From Ilumatobacter coccineus YM16-304 (GTDB taxonomy: Bacteria > Actinomycetota > Acidimicrobiia > Acidimicrobiales > Ilumatobacteraceae), in NCBI RefSeq assembly GCF_000348785.1, contig NC_020520.1:1922001-1986000 (forward strand): a stretch of DNA of 64,000 nt, given 5' to 3'. Both the position numbers and the translations under genes were made by a program. A model generated the notes under the pieces. It saw nothing but the letters and a program-made list of their open reading frames with translations, did no database searches and was not told the DNA's origin. Below are positions 44,366 through 51,818 of the stretch, piece after piece; the first letter of the stretch is position 1; every line of letters begins with the position of its first letter.

Positions 44366-45598
44366 ATGACCTCGCAAGTATCACTGTACGATTTAGACGA
44401 AGCGATGCTTCCACAATTTCCAATGCAACGAACCTGCCCGGTCGACCCTCCGCCGGAATACGAGGGATTGCGGGAGGACAAACCCGTGGCGCCAGTCCGG
44501 CTCTGGGACGGACGTAGGGCATGGCTGATCTCTCGCTACGACGACGTGCGCTCGGTCTTGGCGGATCGCCGAGTCAGCAACAACATCCTGCATCCTGGGT
44601 TCCCGATTCTCTATGAGGCCCGCGCCGCCGTGTTCGCGCGGTATGAATCTGTGCCGTACTTCCATTTCATGGACTCTCCGGAACACACGCAGTATCGTCG
44701 AATGGCGACACGAGAGTTCGGCGTCGCGCGGGTCAATGAAATGGCGCCGTTCGTGCAAGAAGTCATCGATGATCTGATCGATACGATGCTGGCGTCCGCC
44801 GACCGGTCTGCTGATTTTGTGAGTTCCTTCGGCCTTGCGCTCCCAACGCGAGTGATCTGTAAGATCCTTGGTATCCCGGAGACCGATGCCGAGAAGATCG
44901 GAACTTTCCTGCACGGCTTGGGATCGTTCAACCAAGATCCGGATGAGGCGGTAGCGGCGACCGTCGGCCTCACAGAGTATGTCGACGAGATGATTACCTC
45001 GAAGGAGCAGGCTCCGGGAGAAGACCTCGTTACCCGCGTGATCGAGGACCACTTTCGTACCGGCGAGTTGACGCGCCATCAACTCGTTCAGCTGATTCGT
45101 TTCCTGCTGGTTGTCGGACACGAGACCACCGCGAGCATGCTCTCGCTTGGAATGCTCACACTACTCGAGGATGATTCGGCGCGGAGCGAGCTGCAGGGCG
45201 ATCCGGGCCTGGTCGACTCCGCTGTCGAGGAGTTGCTGCGGTATCTCAGCATTGTGCATCTGACAACGTGTCGTGTTGCTTCCGAGGACTTCGAGGTTGC
45301 CGGGCAGACGATCAAGGCTGGTGATGGGATCGTGGCGTTGCTCTCGTCTGCGAACCGAGACGAAGCGAGATTCGAGGGTGCTGACGGTCTCAATTTGCAT
45401 CGGGAAGGACGAAACCATGTGGCGTTTGGTTTTGGCGTCCACCAGTGTCTCGGCCAGCCGCTCGCTCGCCTTGAGCTGCGGCTCGCTTTTGCCGCTCTGC
45501 TGAGTCGAATGCCGTCGATGCAGTTGGCGACACCGGCCGACAGCTTGGACTACAAGGATTACATCAATGGTGTGCAGGCCCTGCCGATCAAATGGTAG
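44366..45598 (+). CDS. Cytochrome P450 (CYP105-like class)
   Basis: 410 residues. I-helix VVGHETTASM, K-helix EELLR, heme loop FGFGVHQCLGQPLARLE with Cys361. The FG-G-H-x-C-L-G-Q loop and C-terminal length fit soluble actinobacterial class I P450s of the CYP105/107 kind. A ferredoxin gene follows 52 bp later, giving a ready electron donor; no ferredoxin reductase is in the island. It is likely to hydroxylate the imported compound or its CoA-free precursor. Confidence 0.94.
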   Translation: MTSQVSLYDLDEAMLPQFPMQRTCPVDPPPEYEGLREDKPVAPVRLWDGRRAWLISRYDDVRSVLADRRVSNNILHPGFPILYEARAAVFARYESVPYFHFMDSPEHTQYRRMATREFGVARVNEMAPFVQEVIDDLIDTMLASADRSADFVSSFGLALPTRVICKILGIPETDAEKIGTFLHGLGSFNQDPDEAVAATVGLTEYVDEMITSKEQAPGEDLVTRVIEDHFRTGELTRHQLVQLIRFLLVVGHETTASMLSLGMLTLLEDDSARSELQGDPGLVDSAVEELLRYLSIVHLTTCRVASEDFEVAGQTIKAGDGIVALLSSANRDEARFEGADGLNLHREGRNHVAFGFGVHQCLGQPLARLELRLAFAALLSRMPSMQLATPADSLDYKDYINGVQALPIKW

Positions 45599-45650
45599 TA
45601 GCAACTGTCGAACACATTTCGCCATATCGAGAACGAGAAAAGGATTCAGA

Positions 45651-45860
45651 GTGAACGAGAAGTTGAAGGTGTCCGTTGACCGGGAGATTTGTGTCGCCGG
45701 TGGTCAGTGCGTATCTGTCGCACCGCAGACGTTTGACCAGGACGATGATGGCATCGTGGTTCTTGTCGAACCCGAAGTATTCGGCGACGGTATTGCATTG
45801 GCGGAGGAAGCAGCGTTCTTGTGTCCGTCACGGTCGATCACCGTGGAACGTCGGGCTTGA
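45651..45860 (+). CDS. [3Fe-4S] ferredoxin
   Basis: 69 residues from a GTG at 45651 with AAAAGGA upstream. Three cluster cysteines: Cys14 and Cys20 in ICVAGGQC and Cys58 in FLCPSRSI; the fourth position of a 4Fe-4S ferredoxin is Ala-Gly instead, so a 3Fe-4S cluster is expected. This is the standard electron donor for actinobacterial P450s and sits right behind one. Confidence 0.9.
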   Translation: MNEKLKVSVDREICVAGGQCVSVAPQTFDQDDDGIVVLVEPEVFGDGIALAEEAAFLCPSRSITVERRA

Positions 45861-45867
45861 GTCGACG

Positions 45868-45987
45868 ATGTCTACGAGAATCCGAGAATTCGAGACGTTG
45901 CCGGTCGTTCCCGCGACCGAACACATCCGCACCCCGACGGTCGGACGATTCCAGACCACCACCACGCGAGGTGGCAGATCATGTTGA
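45868..45987 (+). CDS. Possible 39-residue protein between ferredoxin and alcohol dehydrogenase
   Basis: ATG at 45868 opens 39 codons; the stop overlaps the start of the dehydrogenase gene by seven bases. The peptide begins MSTRIREFETLPVVPATEH and ends TTTTRGGRSC. About two thirds of third positions are G or C, like the neighbours, and no other feature fills the gap. No strong ribosome binding site. It could be a coupled small protein or the stump of a lost gene. Confidence 0.35.
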   Translation: MSTRIREFETLPVVPATEHIRTPTVGRFQTTTTRGGRSC

Positions 45988-47066
45988 TCGACGCTGCAGT
46001 GCTTCGAAGTCGCACCGAACCCTATGTCCTCGAAAAGGTCGAGATGGCGGAGCCGCGAGCGAACGAAATCTTGGTTCGCATCGCTGCTGTTGGCTACTGC
46101 CACACTGATGTCTTGCTGCGTGGTCCGGTGGCCACCGAGCTTCCGATCATCCCAGGCCACGAGGGCGCTGGGGTCGTCGAAGCGGTGGGTGACAGTGTTT
46201 CGTCCGTCGCGGTAGGCGACCATGTCGTACTGACGTTCGCGTCGTGCGGTGCGTGCGACCCGTGCGGGGACGGATTCCCGTCGTACTGCGCCGAGTTCCG
46301 TGAGCTCAATGTGGACGGGACAAGTGCGGACGGCGACCCCAGAGTCACTGGACACGATGGCCATGAGATTGGTTCTCGGTGGTTCGGCCAATCATCTTTT
46401 GCCACCCACGCTCTGGTCACGGAACAGAACGCAGTGGTGATCGACCGAGACCTTCCGCTCTCGCTGATGGCTCCCCTCGGCTGCGGCGTCCAGTCGGGCG
46501 CTGGAGCGGTGCTCGAGACGTTTGGGCTGAGGCCTGAACAATCTCTCGTCGTCTTCGGCGCTGGGTCCGTTGGGCTTTCTGCATTGATGGCCGCGAAGGT
46601 GGCTGGTGCAAGTTCGATCGTTGCGGTTGATCTTCACCAACACCGACTCGACCTTGCCTGCGAGCTCGGGGCGACGGCGACATTCTTGGCAACCGAGGAG
46701 GACCTGCGTCAGAAGATTGTGGACGCCACGACCGGCGGGGCTCACTTCGCATTCGACACAACCGGGGTGCCTGAGATGGTCAAGCTCGCGATCGCGTGTT
46801 TGCGCTGGCGCGGCATGCTCGGCATGGTCGGCAACCCCGTTGGCGAGCTGGTGCTCGAACCCAAGTCCCTGAACGGCAAGTTTCTGACACGCGTGATCGA
46901 GGGCGGGGTTCGGCCCCATGAGTTCATCCCCAGACTCGCTGCCCTGTATCGCGATGGGCGCTTCCCTGTCGATCGGCTCGTCACGACATTTCCGCTATCC
47001 CAGATCAACGAAGCGGAAAATGCGTCGCTCGAGGGTCGGGTCATCAAGCCGGTCCTGTTGCCGTGA
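45981..47066 (+). CDS. Zinc-dependent alcohol dehydrogenase (MDR family)
   Basis: 361 residues. Catalytic zinc ligands Cys40 with His41 nearby, His60-Glu61 (GHEGAG) and a Cys in PLGCGVQSG; structural zinc Cys89, 92, 95 and 103 in SCGACDPCGDGFPSYC. The dinucleotide loop is GAGSVGLSA. It resembles aryl- or benzyl-alcohol dehydrogenases. Likely to oxidise an alcohol formed by the P450. Last gene of the island; att copy 3 begins 87 bp after it. Confidence 0.93.
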   Translation: MLIDAAVLRSRTEPYVLEKVEMAEPRANEILVRIAAVGYCHTDVLLRGPVATELPIIPGHEGAGVVEAVGDSVSSVAVGDHVVLTFASCGACDPCGDGFPSYCAEFRELNVDGTSADGDPRVTGHDGHEIGSRWFGQSSFATHALVTEQNAVVIDRDLPLSLMAPLGCGVQSGAGAVLETFGLRPEQSLVVFGAGSVGLSALMAAKVAGASSIVAVDLHQHRLDLACELGATATFLATEEDLRQKIVDATTGGAHFAFDTTGVPEMVKLAIACLRWRGMLGMVGNPVGELVLEPKSLNGKFLTRVIEGGVRPHEFIPRLAALYRDGRFPVDRLVTTFPLSQINEAENASLEGRVIKPVLLP

Positions 47067-47152
47067 TCCGGCAGTTTCTGCAGTGAAGCGCCTTGCGGAG
47101 GGAGAAGCGAATAGCTTCGCACGGCAACCCCCGAGAAGCTTTGATTTCCAGC

Positions 47153-47196
47153 TTTGGGAGCAAGAGGCCGGGAGTTCGAATCCCCCACCCCGACCA
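47153..47196 (+). other. att site 3 (right end of island)
   Basis: 44 bp matching the tRNA-Pro 3' end with one G-to-A change and one base deleted in the T-stem. It is followed by the hairpin CGCTGAGCTGG-CGAATT-CCAGCTCAGCG (47197-47224), the counterpart of the hairpin after the real tRNA. Confidence 0.88.
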
Positions 47197-47284
47197 CGCT
47201 GAGCTGGCGAATTCCAGCTCAGCGATCGTCTCGACACGCCCGGCAAGCGGGTTTGCGGTGATGTCGCCGTGCCGTGGCGTGTGG

Positions 47285-47713
47285 TCAGAACATTCCGTGG
47301 CCGTTCACCGGGCTGACGGCATCGGCGACCGGTTGGAGAACGTCCCAGTGCTCGAGGGCGATGCCGTCTTCGTTCATCTTCCAGATGTCGACGCCGGCAA
47401 CGCCCAGATCGTCGGGGTGGTCGGTGTAGAGGTTCAAGAAGTTGACGTGGGCCCAGACCCAGTCGCCCGAGGCGATGATCCGGTGGATGACGACACGGGC
47501 GTTCTCACGCTCCTGGGTGAGGGCGGCGAAGGTCGCTCCGAGGCCGGCGGCGCCGTCGGGAAGCAACGGGTTGTGTTGGATGTAGCCGTCGTGGACGAGT
47601 TTGTTCGCTGCCTCGATGGGCTGCTTCTGGTTTATGGCCTGCTCGTAGAAGGCGACGAGGTTGTCCTTGTTGCGAACCGCGCGTTCATCGGTGGGGTCGA
47701 GAATTTCGATCAT
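47285..47713 (-). CDS. SnoaL-like / NTF2-fold protein
   Basis: 142 residues from the ATG at 47713, with AGGAAGA upstream. The NTF2-like cone fold is suggested by NLVAFYEQAINQKQPIEAANKL, YIQHNPLLPDGAAGL and WDVLQPV. The pair YIQHNP with WKMNEDGIALEHWD is typical of SnoaL-type cyclases and small lyases. It is cotranscribed behind the SDR gene (40-bp gap). Confidence 0.85.
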   Translation of the reverse strand: MIEILDPTDERAVRNKDNLVAFYEQAINQKQPIEAANKLVHDGYIQHNPLLPDGAAGLGATFAALTQERENARVVIHRIIASGDWVWAHVNFLNLYTDHPDDLGVAGVDIWKMNEDGIALEHWDVLQPVADAVSPVNGHGMF

Positions 47714-47753
47714 GGTGTCTTCCTGTCTGAAATTGGGTGTGGTTGGGGTTGGG

Positions 47754-48626
47754 TCATGAGTACTGGAGGCGCAATGCGTCCAGTTCCTCGGGGGTGGATG
47801 ACTGGATCAGCGCGTGGAGCGCTGCGGCGTCGTCGCCGATCGTGGCGGTGCTCGGGGCAGGCGTGCGTTCGGCGATGTCGATGACCTCGGCGGCTGCGGT
47901 GGCCGACGGCATACCGGCTCCTTGTCGTTCGTTGAAGACGTCGGCGAATCGGGCGAGTGCGTCTCCGTAGAGGTCGCGCTCGTCCGGAGTCAGCGAGCCG
48001 ATCACGCGATCGAGAAGTGCTGCGGACCTCGCCGGGCCGCCGGTGAGCGTGCTGCCGGGTTGGACGATGGTGACGTCGATTCCGTGATGGTGCAGTTCGG
48101 CGCGGTAGTCGATCATGAGCGCTTCGGCAGCCGCCTTGGAGGCGGCCGACGCCGTGTTGAAAGCAACGGGGAACGCCGCCGAGATGGTGCTGATCAGCAC
48201 GATCCTGCCGCCGGCCGAGCGAAGCTGGGGGAGGAATGCGTTGACAACGGTGAGCGGGGCGAAGGTGTTCACTTCGAACTCCCGGCGGATGGCGTCGAGG
48301 GGCACGACCTCGAGCGGGCCGGGCGTGAGGATGCCGGCGTTGTTGATCAGGAGGTCCACTCGGCCGCCCGTCTCCTCTTCGACGTGAGCCGCCCACGACC
48401 GCACGGCCGTCGTGTCGGTGATGTCGACGTGCGCAAGTTCCACCGCCGTGTCGGCGTTGGATTCGTCGCTGTCGAGCGTCGTGCCGAACACGCGGTATCC
48501 CTTCGCGGCGAGGCCTGCGGCGATGTCGACTCCGAGGCCGCTTCCGGCACCGGTGACGATCGCGGTTCGCCTCGTTGGCATGGCACGAGCCGGCGTTTCG
48601 GCTGCGTTGTCGATCGTGTTGCTCAT
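47754..48626 (-). CDS. SDR-family protein lacking the catalytic Tyr
   Basis: 290 residues from the ATG at 48626, with AGGAGA upstream. The Rossmann motif TGAGSGLG, the acidic VDITD, the NNAG (LINNAGIL) and Ser in LISTISAAF are intact. But the usual Y-x-x-x-K reads S-A-A-S-K (FNTASAASKAAAEAL): the Lys is kept and the Tyr is Ser. It may not be a normal dehydrogenase, or may bind NAD(P) without classic catalysis. Divergent from the MarR regulator across a region with two operator dyads. Confidence 0.88.
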   Translation of the reverse strand: MSNTIDNAAETPARAMPTRRTAIVTGAGSGLGVDIAAGLAAKGYRVFGTTLDSDESNADTAVELAHVDITDTTAVRSWAAHVEEETGGRVDLLINNAGILTPGPLEVVPLDAIRREFEVNTFAPLTVVNAFLPQLRSAGGRIVLISTISAAFPVAFNTASAASKAAAEALMIDYRAELHHHGIDVTIVQPGSTLTGGPARSAALLDRVIGSLTPDERDLYGDALARFADVFNERQGAGMPSATAAAEVIDIAERTPAPSTATIGDDAAALHALIQSSTPEELDALRLQYS

Positions 48627-48641
48627 GTGTCTCCTATTTAG

Positions 48642-48653
48642 TTGACATATCAA
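48642..48653. promoter_or_regulatory. MarR-type operator 1 (TTGACATATCAA)
   Basis: Inverted repeat TTGA-N4-TCAA, 16 bp upstream of the SDR start. The same dyad occurs at 48683 and 51081. Confidence 0.65.
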
Positions 48654-48682
48654 GTAGCTGAGGTCAACCTATCGGAGTTTGC

Positions 48683-48694
48683 TTGACTCATCAA
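48683..48694. promoter_or_regulatory. MarR-type operator 2 (TTGACTCATCAA)
   Basis: Second TTGA-N4-TCAA dyad, 41 bp from the first and 18 bp before the marR GTG. Its position makes an upstream TTG start for marR unlikely. Confidence 0.65.
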
Positions 48695-48711
48695 CCACTA
48701 CACTGAGAAAC

Positions 48712-49191
48712 GTGACGGATGTGAGATGGCTCGACGAAACCCAACAACAGGCGTGGCAAGCCCTCCTCGTGTTCGTGAACCGGGGGCTTCCCGAGATCGA
48801 GCGGACGTTCAAAGAGCACGATCTGTTGACGGTGCACTACGGGATCCTCGTCGCGCTGTCGTCAGCTCCCGACGACACGCTCCGGCTCTCGGAGCTTGCC
48901 GATGCCGCGAACCTCTCGCAAAGTCGTCTGACGCATCGGATGCGAACGTTGATCGACCGGGGCATCGTCGAGGTCGCGACCTCACCCGAGGACGGCCGTG
49001 GAAAGAACGCCACCCTCACGAAGAGGGGCCGTCGACTCCTGGAGACTGTGGCACCGCTCCACGCCGAAGACGTGCAACGCCTCGTCTTCGATCACCTCTC
49101 AGCGACGGACGCGAAACACCTGGCGACGGCCCTCTCCAAATTGGCCGCGTCCTTGTGCGACCACGACGCCTTCCGCCTATCGCGCCGCTGA
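48712..49191 (+). CDS. MarR-family transcriptional regulator
   Basis: 159 residues from the GTG at 48712. Winged helix near 45-120: LRLSELADAANLSQSRLTHRM (read as one helix-turn-helix) and the wing SPEDGRGKNATLT with the conserved Asp-Gly-Arg. Flanking helices dimerise. The TTGA-N4-TCAA dyads around its own promoter suggest autoregulation plus control of the SDR/SnoaL genes and the decarboxylase-like/pirin genes. Convergent with pirin, only 14 bp apart. Confidence 0.9.
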   Translation: MTDVRWLDETQQQAWQALLVFVNRGLPEIERTFKEHDLLTVHYGILVALSSAPDDTLRLSELADAANLSQSRLTHRMRTLIDRGIVEVATSPEDGRGKNATLTKRGRRLLETVAPLHAEDVQRLVFDHLSATDAKHLATALSKLAASLCDHDAFRLSRR

Positions 49192-49205
49192 TCTCCGACT
49201 CCGAG

Positions 49206-50240
49206 TCAGTGCGGCCGGCTGGTGAGCTCTGGCAGCCTCTCGATGGTTTCGAAACGACCGTCGGGATGCCGCGCGAAGGAGACGGGGCTGGTGCCGTGGG
49301 TGGGGCCGGGCTCGACGAAGGGCCATCCGCCGAACGACGTCTTGCGGTAGTCGGCGTAGGCCTCGGCGATCTCTTCGTCGGAGTTCATAACGAACGGTCC
49401 GCTGGCCACCACCGGTTCCCCGATTGGTCGACCCTGCAGAACGAAGCACGACACCGCTTGGCCCTCGCAGGCGACGATCCGCGTGTCGCCATCAGGCCGC
49501 AACCTCGTCGCGGTCTGGTCGGGCACGGGGGTCTCGTCGATCTGGAGGGGGCCGCCGTCGAACGCGTAGAGCATGCGGTTGCTGGTGGCCTGGGCTCGGG
49601 GGAGTATGCAGGATGCGCCGGGCTGCAGTTCGATGTGCCAGATGGCGACGTCGTTGCCGGCGGCATGCGCCCATGAATCGGTTGGAGGCGACGGTGGTTG
49701 GTGCCCGTCGAAGTCGCCTGCGATGACGGTGACCACGCAACCGTTGCCGTCATCAACCAGGGGGATGTCGCGCTGCCAGAGCATCTGGTATCCGGGGTCG
49801 ACGAACTTGGACCGGGCCGGCAGGTTGATCCAGATCTGGAACAAGTCGAGCGGATTCGGTGCTGCGTCGTCGAGGAGTGGGAACATCTCGGAGTGGTTGA
49901 TTCCGCTCCCGGCGGTCATCCACTGGACGTCGCCGTGCCCGTAGCGGCCGGTGGCTCCAAGAGAATCAGCGTGGTCGCACCACCCGCGTCGGGCGAAGGT
50001 GACGGTCTCGAAACCGCGGTGAGGGTGCCGAGGAAAGCCTGGGACGTCCTGCCCGAAGTACATGTTCCAGCCGTCGGTCGACGTGAAGTCGTTGCCGGTC
50101 GTTCGCTGGGAGAGGTCGGCTCTCGGTCCGAGTTCGCCGTTGGCGGCGGGGTAGGCGTCCGGGTGGTGGGCGGCAATGATGAACGGGTCGAGCGCCTGCC
50201 AAGGCCGTTGCAATGGCTCGACGGCGATGATGGTCGACAT
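49206..50240 (-). CDS. Pirin-family protein
   Basis: 344 residues from the ATG at 50240, with AAGGAG upstream. The N-terminal cupin has HPHRGFETVT and GSGINHSEM, giving the His/His/His/Glu metal site of pirins and quercetin 2,3-dioxygenases. A second cupin half covers ~200-320. It is long for a pirin (usually ~230-300). It sits 28 bp behind the decarboxylase-like gene in one operon, downstream of a MarR-type operator. Confidence 0.9.
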   Translation of the reverse strand: MSTIIAVEPLQRPWQALDPFIIAAHHPDAYPAANGELGPRADLSQRTTGNDFTSTDGWNMYFGQDVPGFPRHPHRGFETVTFARRGWCDHADSLGATGRYGHGDVQWMTAGSGINHSEMFPLLDDAAPNPLDLFQIWINLPARSKFVDPGYQMLWQRDIPLVDDGNGCVVTVIAGDFDGHQPPSPPTDSWAHAAGNDVAIWHIELQPGASCILPRAQATSNRMLYAFDGGPLQIDETPVPDQTATRLRPDGDTRIVACEGQAVSCFVLQGRPIGEPVVASGPFVMNSDEEIAEAYADYRKTSFGGWPFVEPGPTHGTSPVSFARHPDGRFETIERLPELTSRPH

Positions 50241-50268
50241 CTCACGTGCTCCTTGCGGTGTGGTGTTG

Positions 50269-51036
50269 CTAGATCGGATAGGTCGTGGTCGCCCGGTGCA
50301 GCACCGCATCGACATCACGCAGCAGCACCGCGTCGACCGGTCCGACGATTGGCACGAGATGCAGCGGGCTGAGATCGGAGGCGCCGGTGAGGTTCAAAGA
50401 ACCGGCGCCGCTCCATATCTCGGCGGTGCGGAACTCCATCCGGGACGGGACGAGTTCGCGGACCGCTGGCGGGCGGCCCGGAACCGCTCCGCCGAAGACT
50501 CGCAAGCCGAGCATCGGCGGGGACGGTGGCAGAGGCTGTTCCGGCGACACTGTGGCGACCAGTTCTGCGGGCTGGAAGATGCCCTGGGCGAGCAGCACCT
50601 GAGTGGGCCGGCGCAGCTCGGCCGAGATCAGACCGTCCGGTGACGGTGCGTGGATGTCGAAGTCGATGGCCGCGGTGAGCTTGGGTAGCCCTTCTCGCTC
50701 GCGTCCGGCGAGCATTGCCCGCTCGTTCGGCACGAAGATGTGCGGCACGTACGAGAACGGCTGTCCTTCGAACCGGACCTCGACGGACTGCACGACCTCC
50801 CGAAAGGCCCCAGCGGTGCTGAATCGATACGAAGCGAACACGAAGTTGGCGGTCGGCTCGTCGTCGATCTCGAGTTCGGCGGGCAGGATCTGTGCGACCG
50901 TCTCGGCGTCGGTGGTGTACGTGAAACGCAGCAGATCGAGGCCCCGGAACGAGGCCGAGTCGAATCCGAGCGGATCTGCGTGGGCTGGCATCGCGTCGCC
51001 GAGTTGATCAGTGGTGAGATTTCCTCGTCGTGACAT
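50269..51036 (-). CDS. Acetoacetate decarboxylase-family protein
   Basis: 255 residues from the ATG at 51036, with GAGGAG upstream. The segment GREREGLPKL contains the Schiff-base Lys (Lys119) of the family, preceded by FSYVPHIFVPNERAM. Relatives decarboxylate or cyclise beta-keto or 2-oxo acids. Operon with pirin. Together with the SDR and SnoaL-like proteins it may modify a small keto acid or aromatic compound sensed by the MarR regulator. Confidence 0.85.
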   Translation of the reverse strand: MSRRGNLTTDQLGDAMPAHADPLGFDSASFRGLDLLRFTYTTDAETVAQILPAELEIDDEPTANFVFASYRFSTAGAFREVVQSVEVRFEGQPFSYVPHIFVPNERAMLAGREREGLPKLTAAIDFDIHAPSPDGLISAELRRPTQVLLAQGIFQPAELVATVSPEQPLPPSPPMLGLRVFGGAVPGRPPAVRELVPSRMEFRTAEIWSGAGSLNLTGASDLSPLHLVPIVGPVDAVLLRDVDAVLHRATTTYPI

Positions 51037-51080
51037 CGTCGTCAGTGCTCCTCGTCTGGTTTGGGCTGCGGTCGTGTTGC

Positions 51081-51092
51081 TTGATGTGTCAA
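51081..51092. promoter_or_regulatory. MarR-type operator 3 (TTGATGTGTCAA)
   Basis: Third TTGA-N4-TCAA dyad, 44 bp upstream of the decarboxylase-like start. It links that operon to the marR/SDR region. Confidence 0.6.
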
Positions 51093-51245
51093 GTTATCTC
51101 CCGAAGGTTGACGCGACAACAAAAACCAGGATTCATGCGTGCCAGTGCACGGGCGCCCCCGGTCGGAGCCTGGACCGGAGGTGCTGCCCGTGGGAGAGTG
51201 GGCCACCGCCAACCAGGACGAACATCGACAGAACCGAGCTTCCCG

Positions 51246-51725
51246 ATGTCCGAAACGGAGACCGCTCGCTCGTCGGAAAGCTACTGGGCCGACTTCCTGT
51301 CGGAGACCGGGCGCGCCGAGGACACGCCGCTGTACGACGTGTTCCACTTCGACGACAACGAGCGCGACGCCGACGAACTGGCCGCACTCGTGCTGCGCGG
51401 GACGAAGCGGGCGACCGCCTCGTTGCAGTGCGAATACGGCGACGACAGCAAGCGGGCTCCGATGCCCGGGGATCTCAGCGTGGTCACGACCTGGGCCGGG
51501 GCACCGGTGTGCATCATCGAGACCACGGCAGTCGATGTCACCGGATTCGACGATGTCGACGAAGACTTCGCCGCGGCCGAAGGGGAGGGAGACGGTTCGC
51601 TACGACACTGGCGGGAGGTGCACGAGGCGTACTTCGGGCGCGTGTGCGAGCGCCTCGGACGCGAACCGTCCGACGGTATGCCGGTCGTCTGTGAGCGGTT
51701 CCGAGTCGTGTATCCCGAGCGCTGA
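51246..51725 (+). CDS. ASCH-domain protein
   Basis: 159 residues from the ATG at 51246. Core ASCH pattern: VLRGTKRATASLQCEY, MPGDLSVVTTWAGAPVCIIETTAV and a C-terminal VVCERFRVVYPE strand. ASCH is a PUA-related fold thought to bind RNA; some members hydrolyse N4-acetylcytidine. Stand-alone gene. Confidence 0.85.
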   Translation: MSETETARSSESYWADFLSETGRAEDTPLYDVFHFDDNERDADELAALVLRGTKRATASLQCEYGDDSKRAPMPGDLSVVTTWAGAPVCIIETTAVDVTGFDDVDEDFAAAEGEGDGSLRHWREVHEAYFGRVCERLGREPSDGMPVVCERFRVVYPER

Positions 51726-51818
51726 GCCTCATCGATGCTCACACATCGCCGGGATGTACGGTGCGGGGCGCACCGGCTGTGACAACATCGGGCCGGTGAG
51801 AACAGCTGGGGCCACGCA

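Larger units (their letters stand above)
34203..47196. mobile_element. tRNA-Pro-integrated genomic island (about 13 kb, integrase decayed)
   Basis: The segment is bounded by the intact tRNA-Pro and a 44-bp duplicate of its 3' end at 47153-47196, with an internal duplicate at 34805-34849. Third codon positions are visibly less GC-rich than outside, and TTG/AAG/ATT-type codons are commoner. An integrase start remains at 34947. The internal copy splits it into a 0.65-kb and a 12.3-kb segment, as in tandem insertions at one site. Cargo: LysR regulator, peptide-type ABC importer and a catabolic operon. Confidence 0.85.

Noticed and set aside
47153-47196. A third tRNA-Pro gene
   Set aside because: Same 3' half only, with a base deleted in the T-stem.
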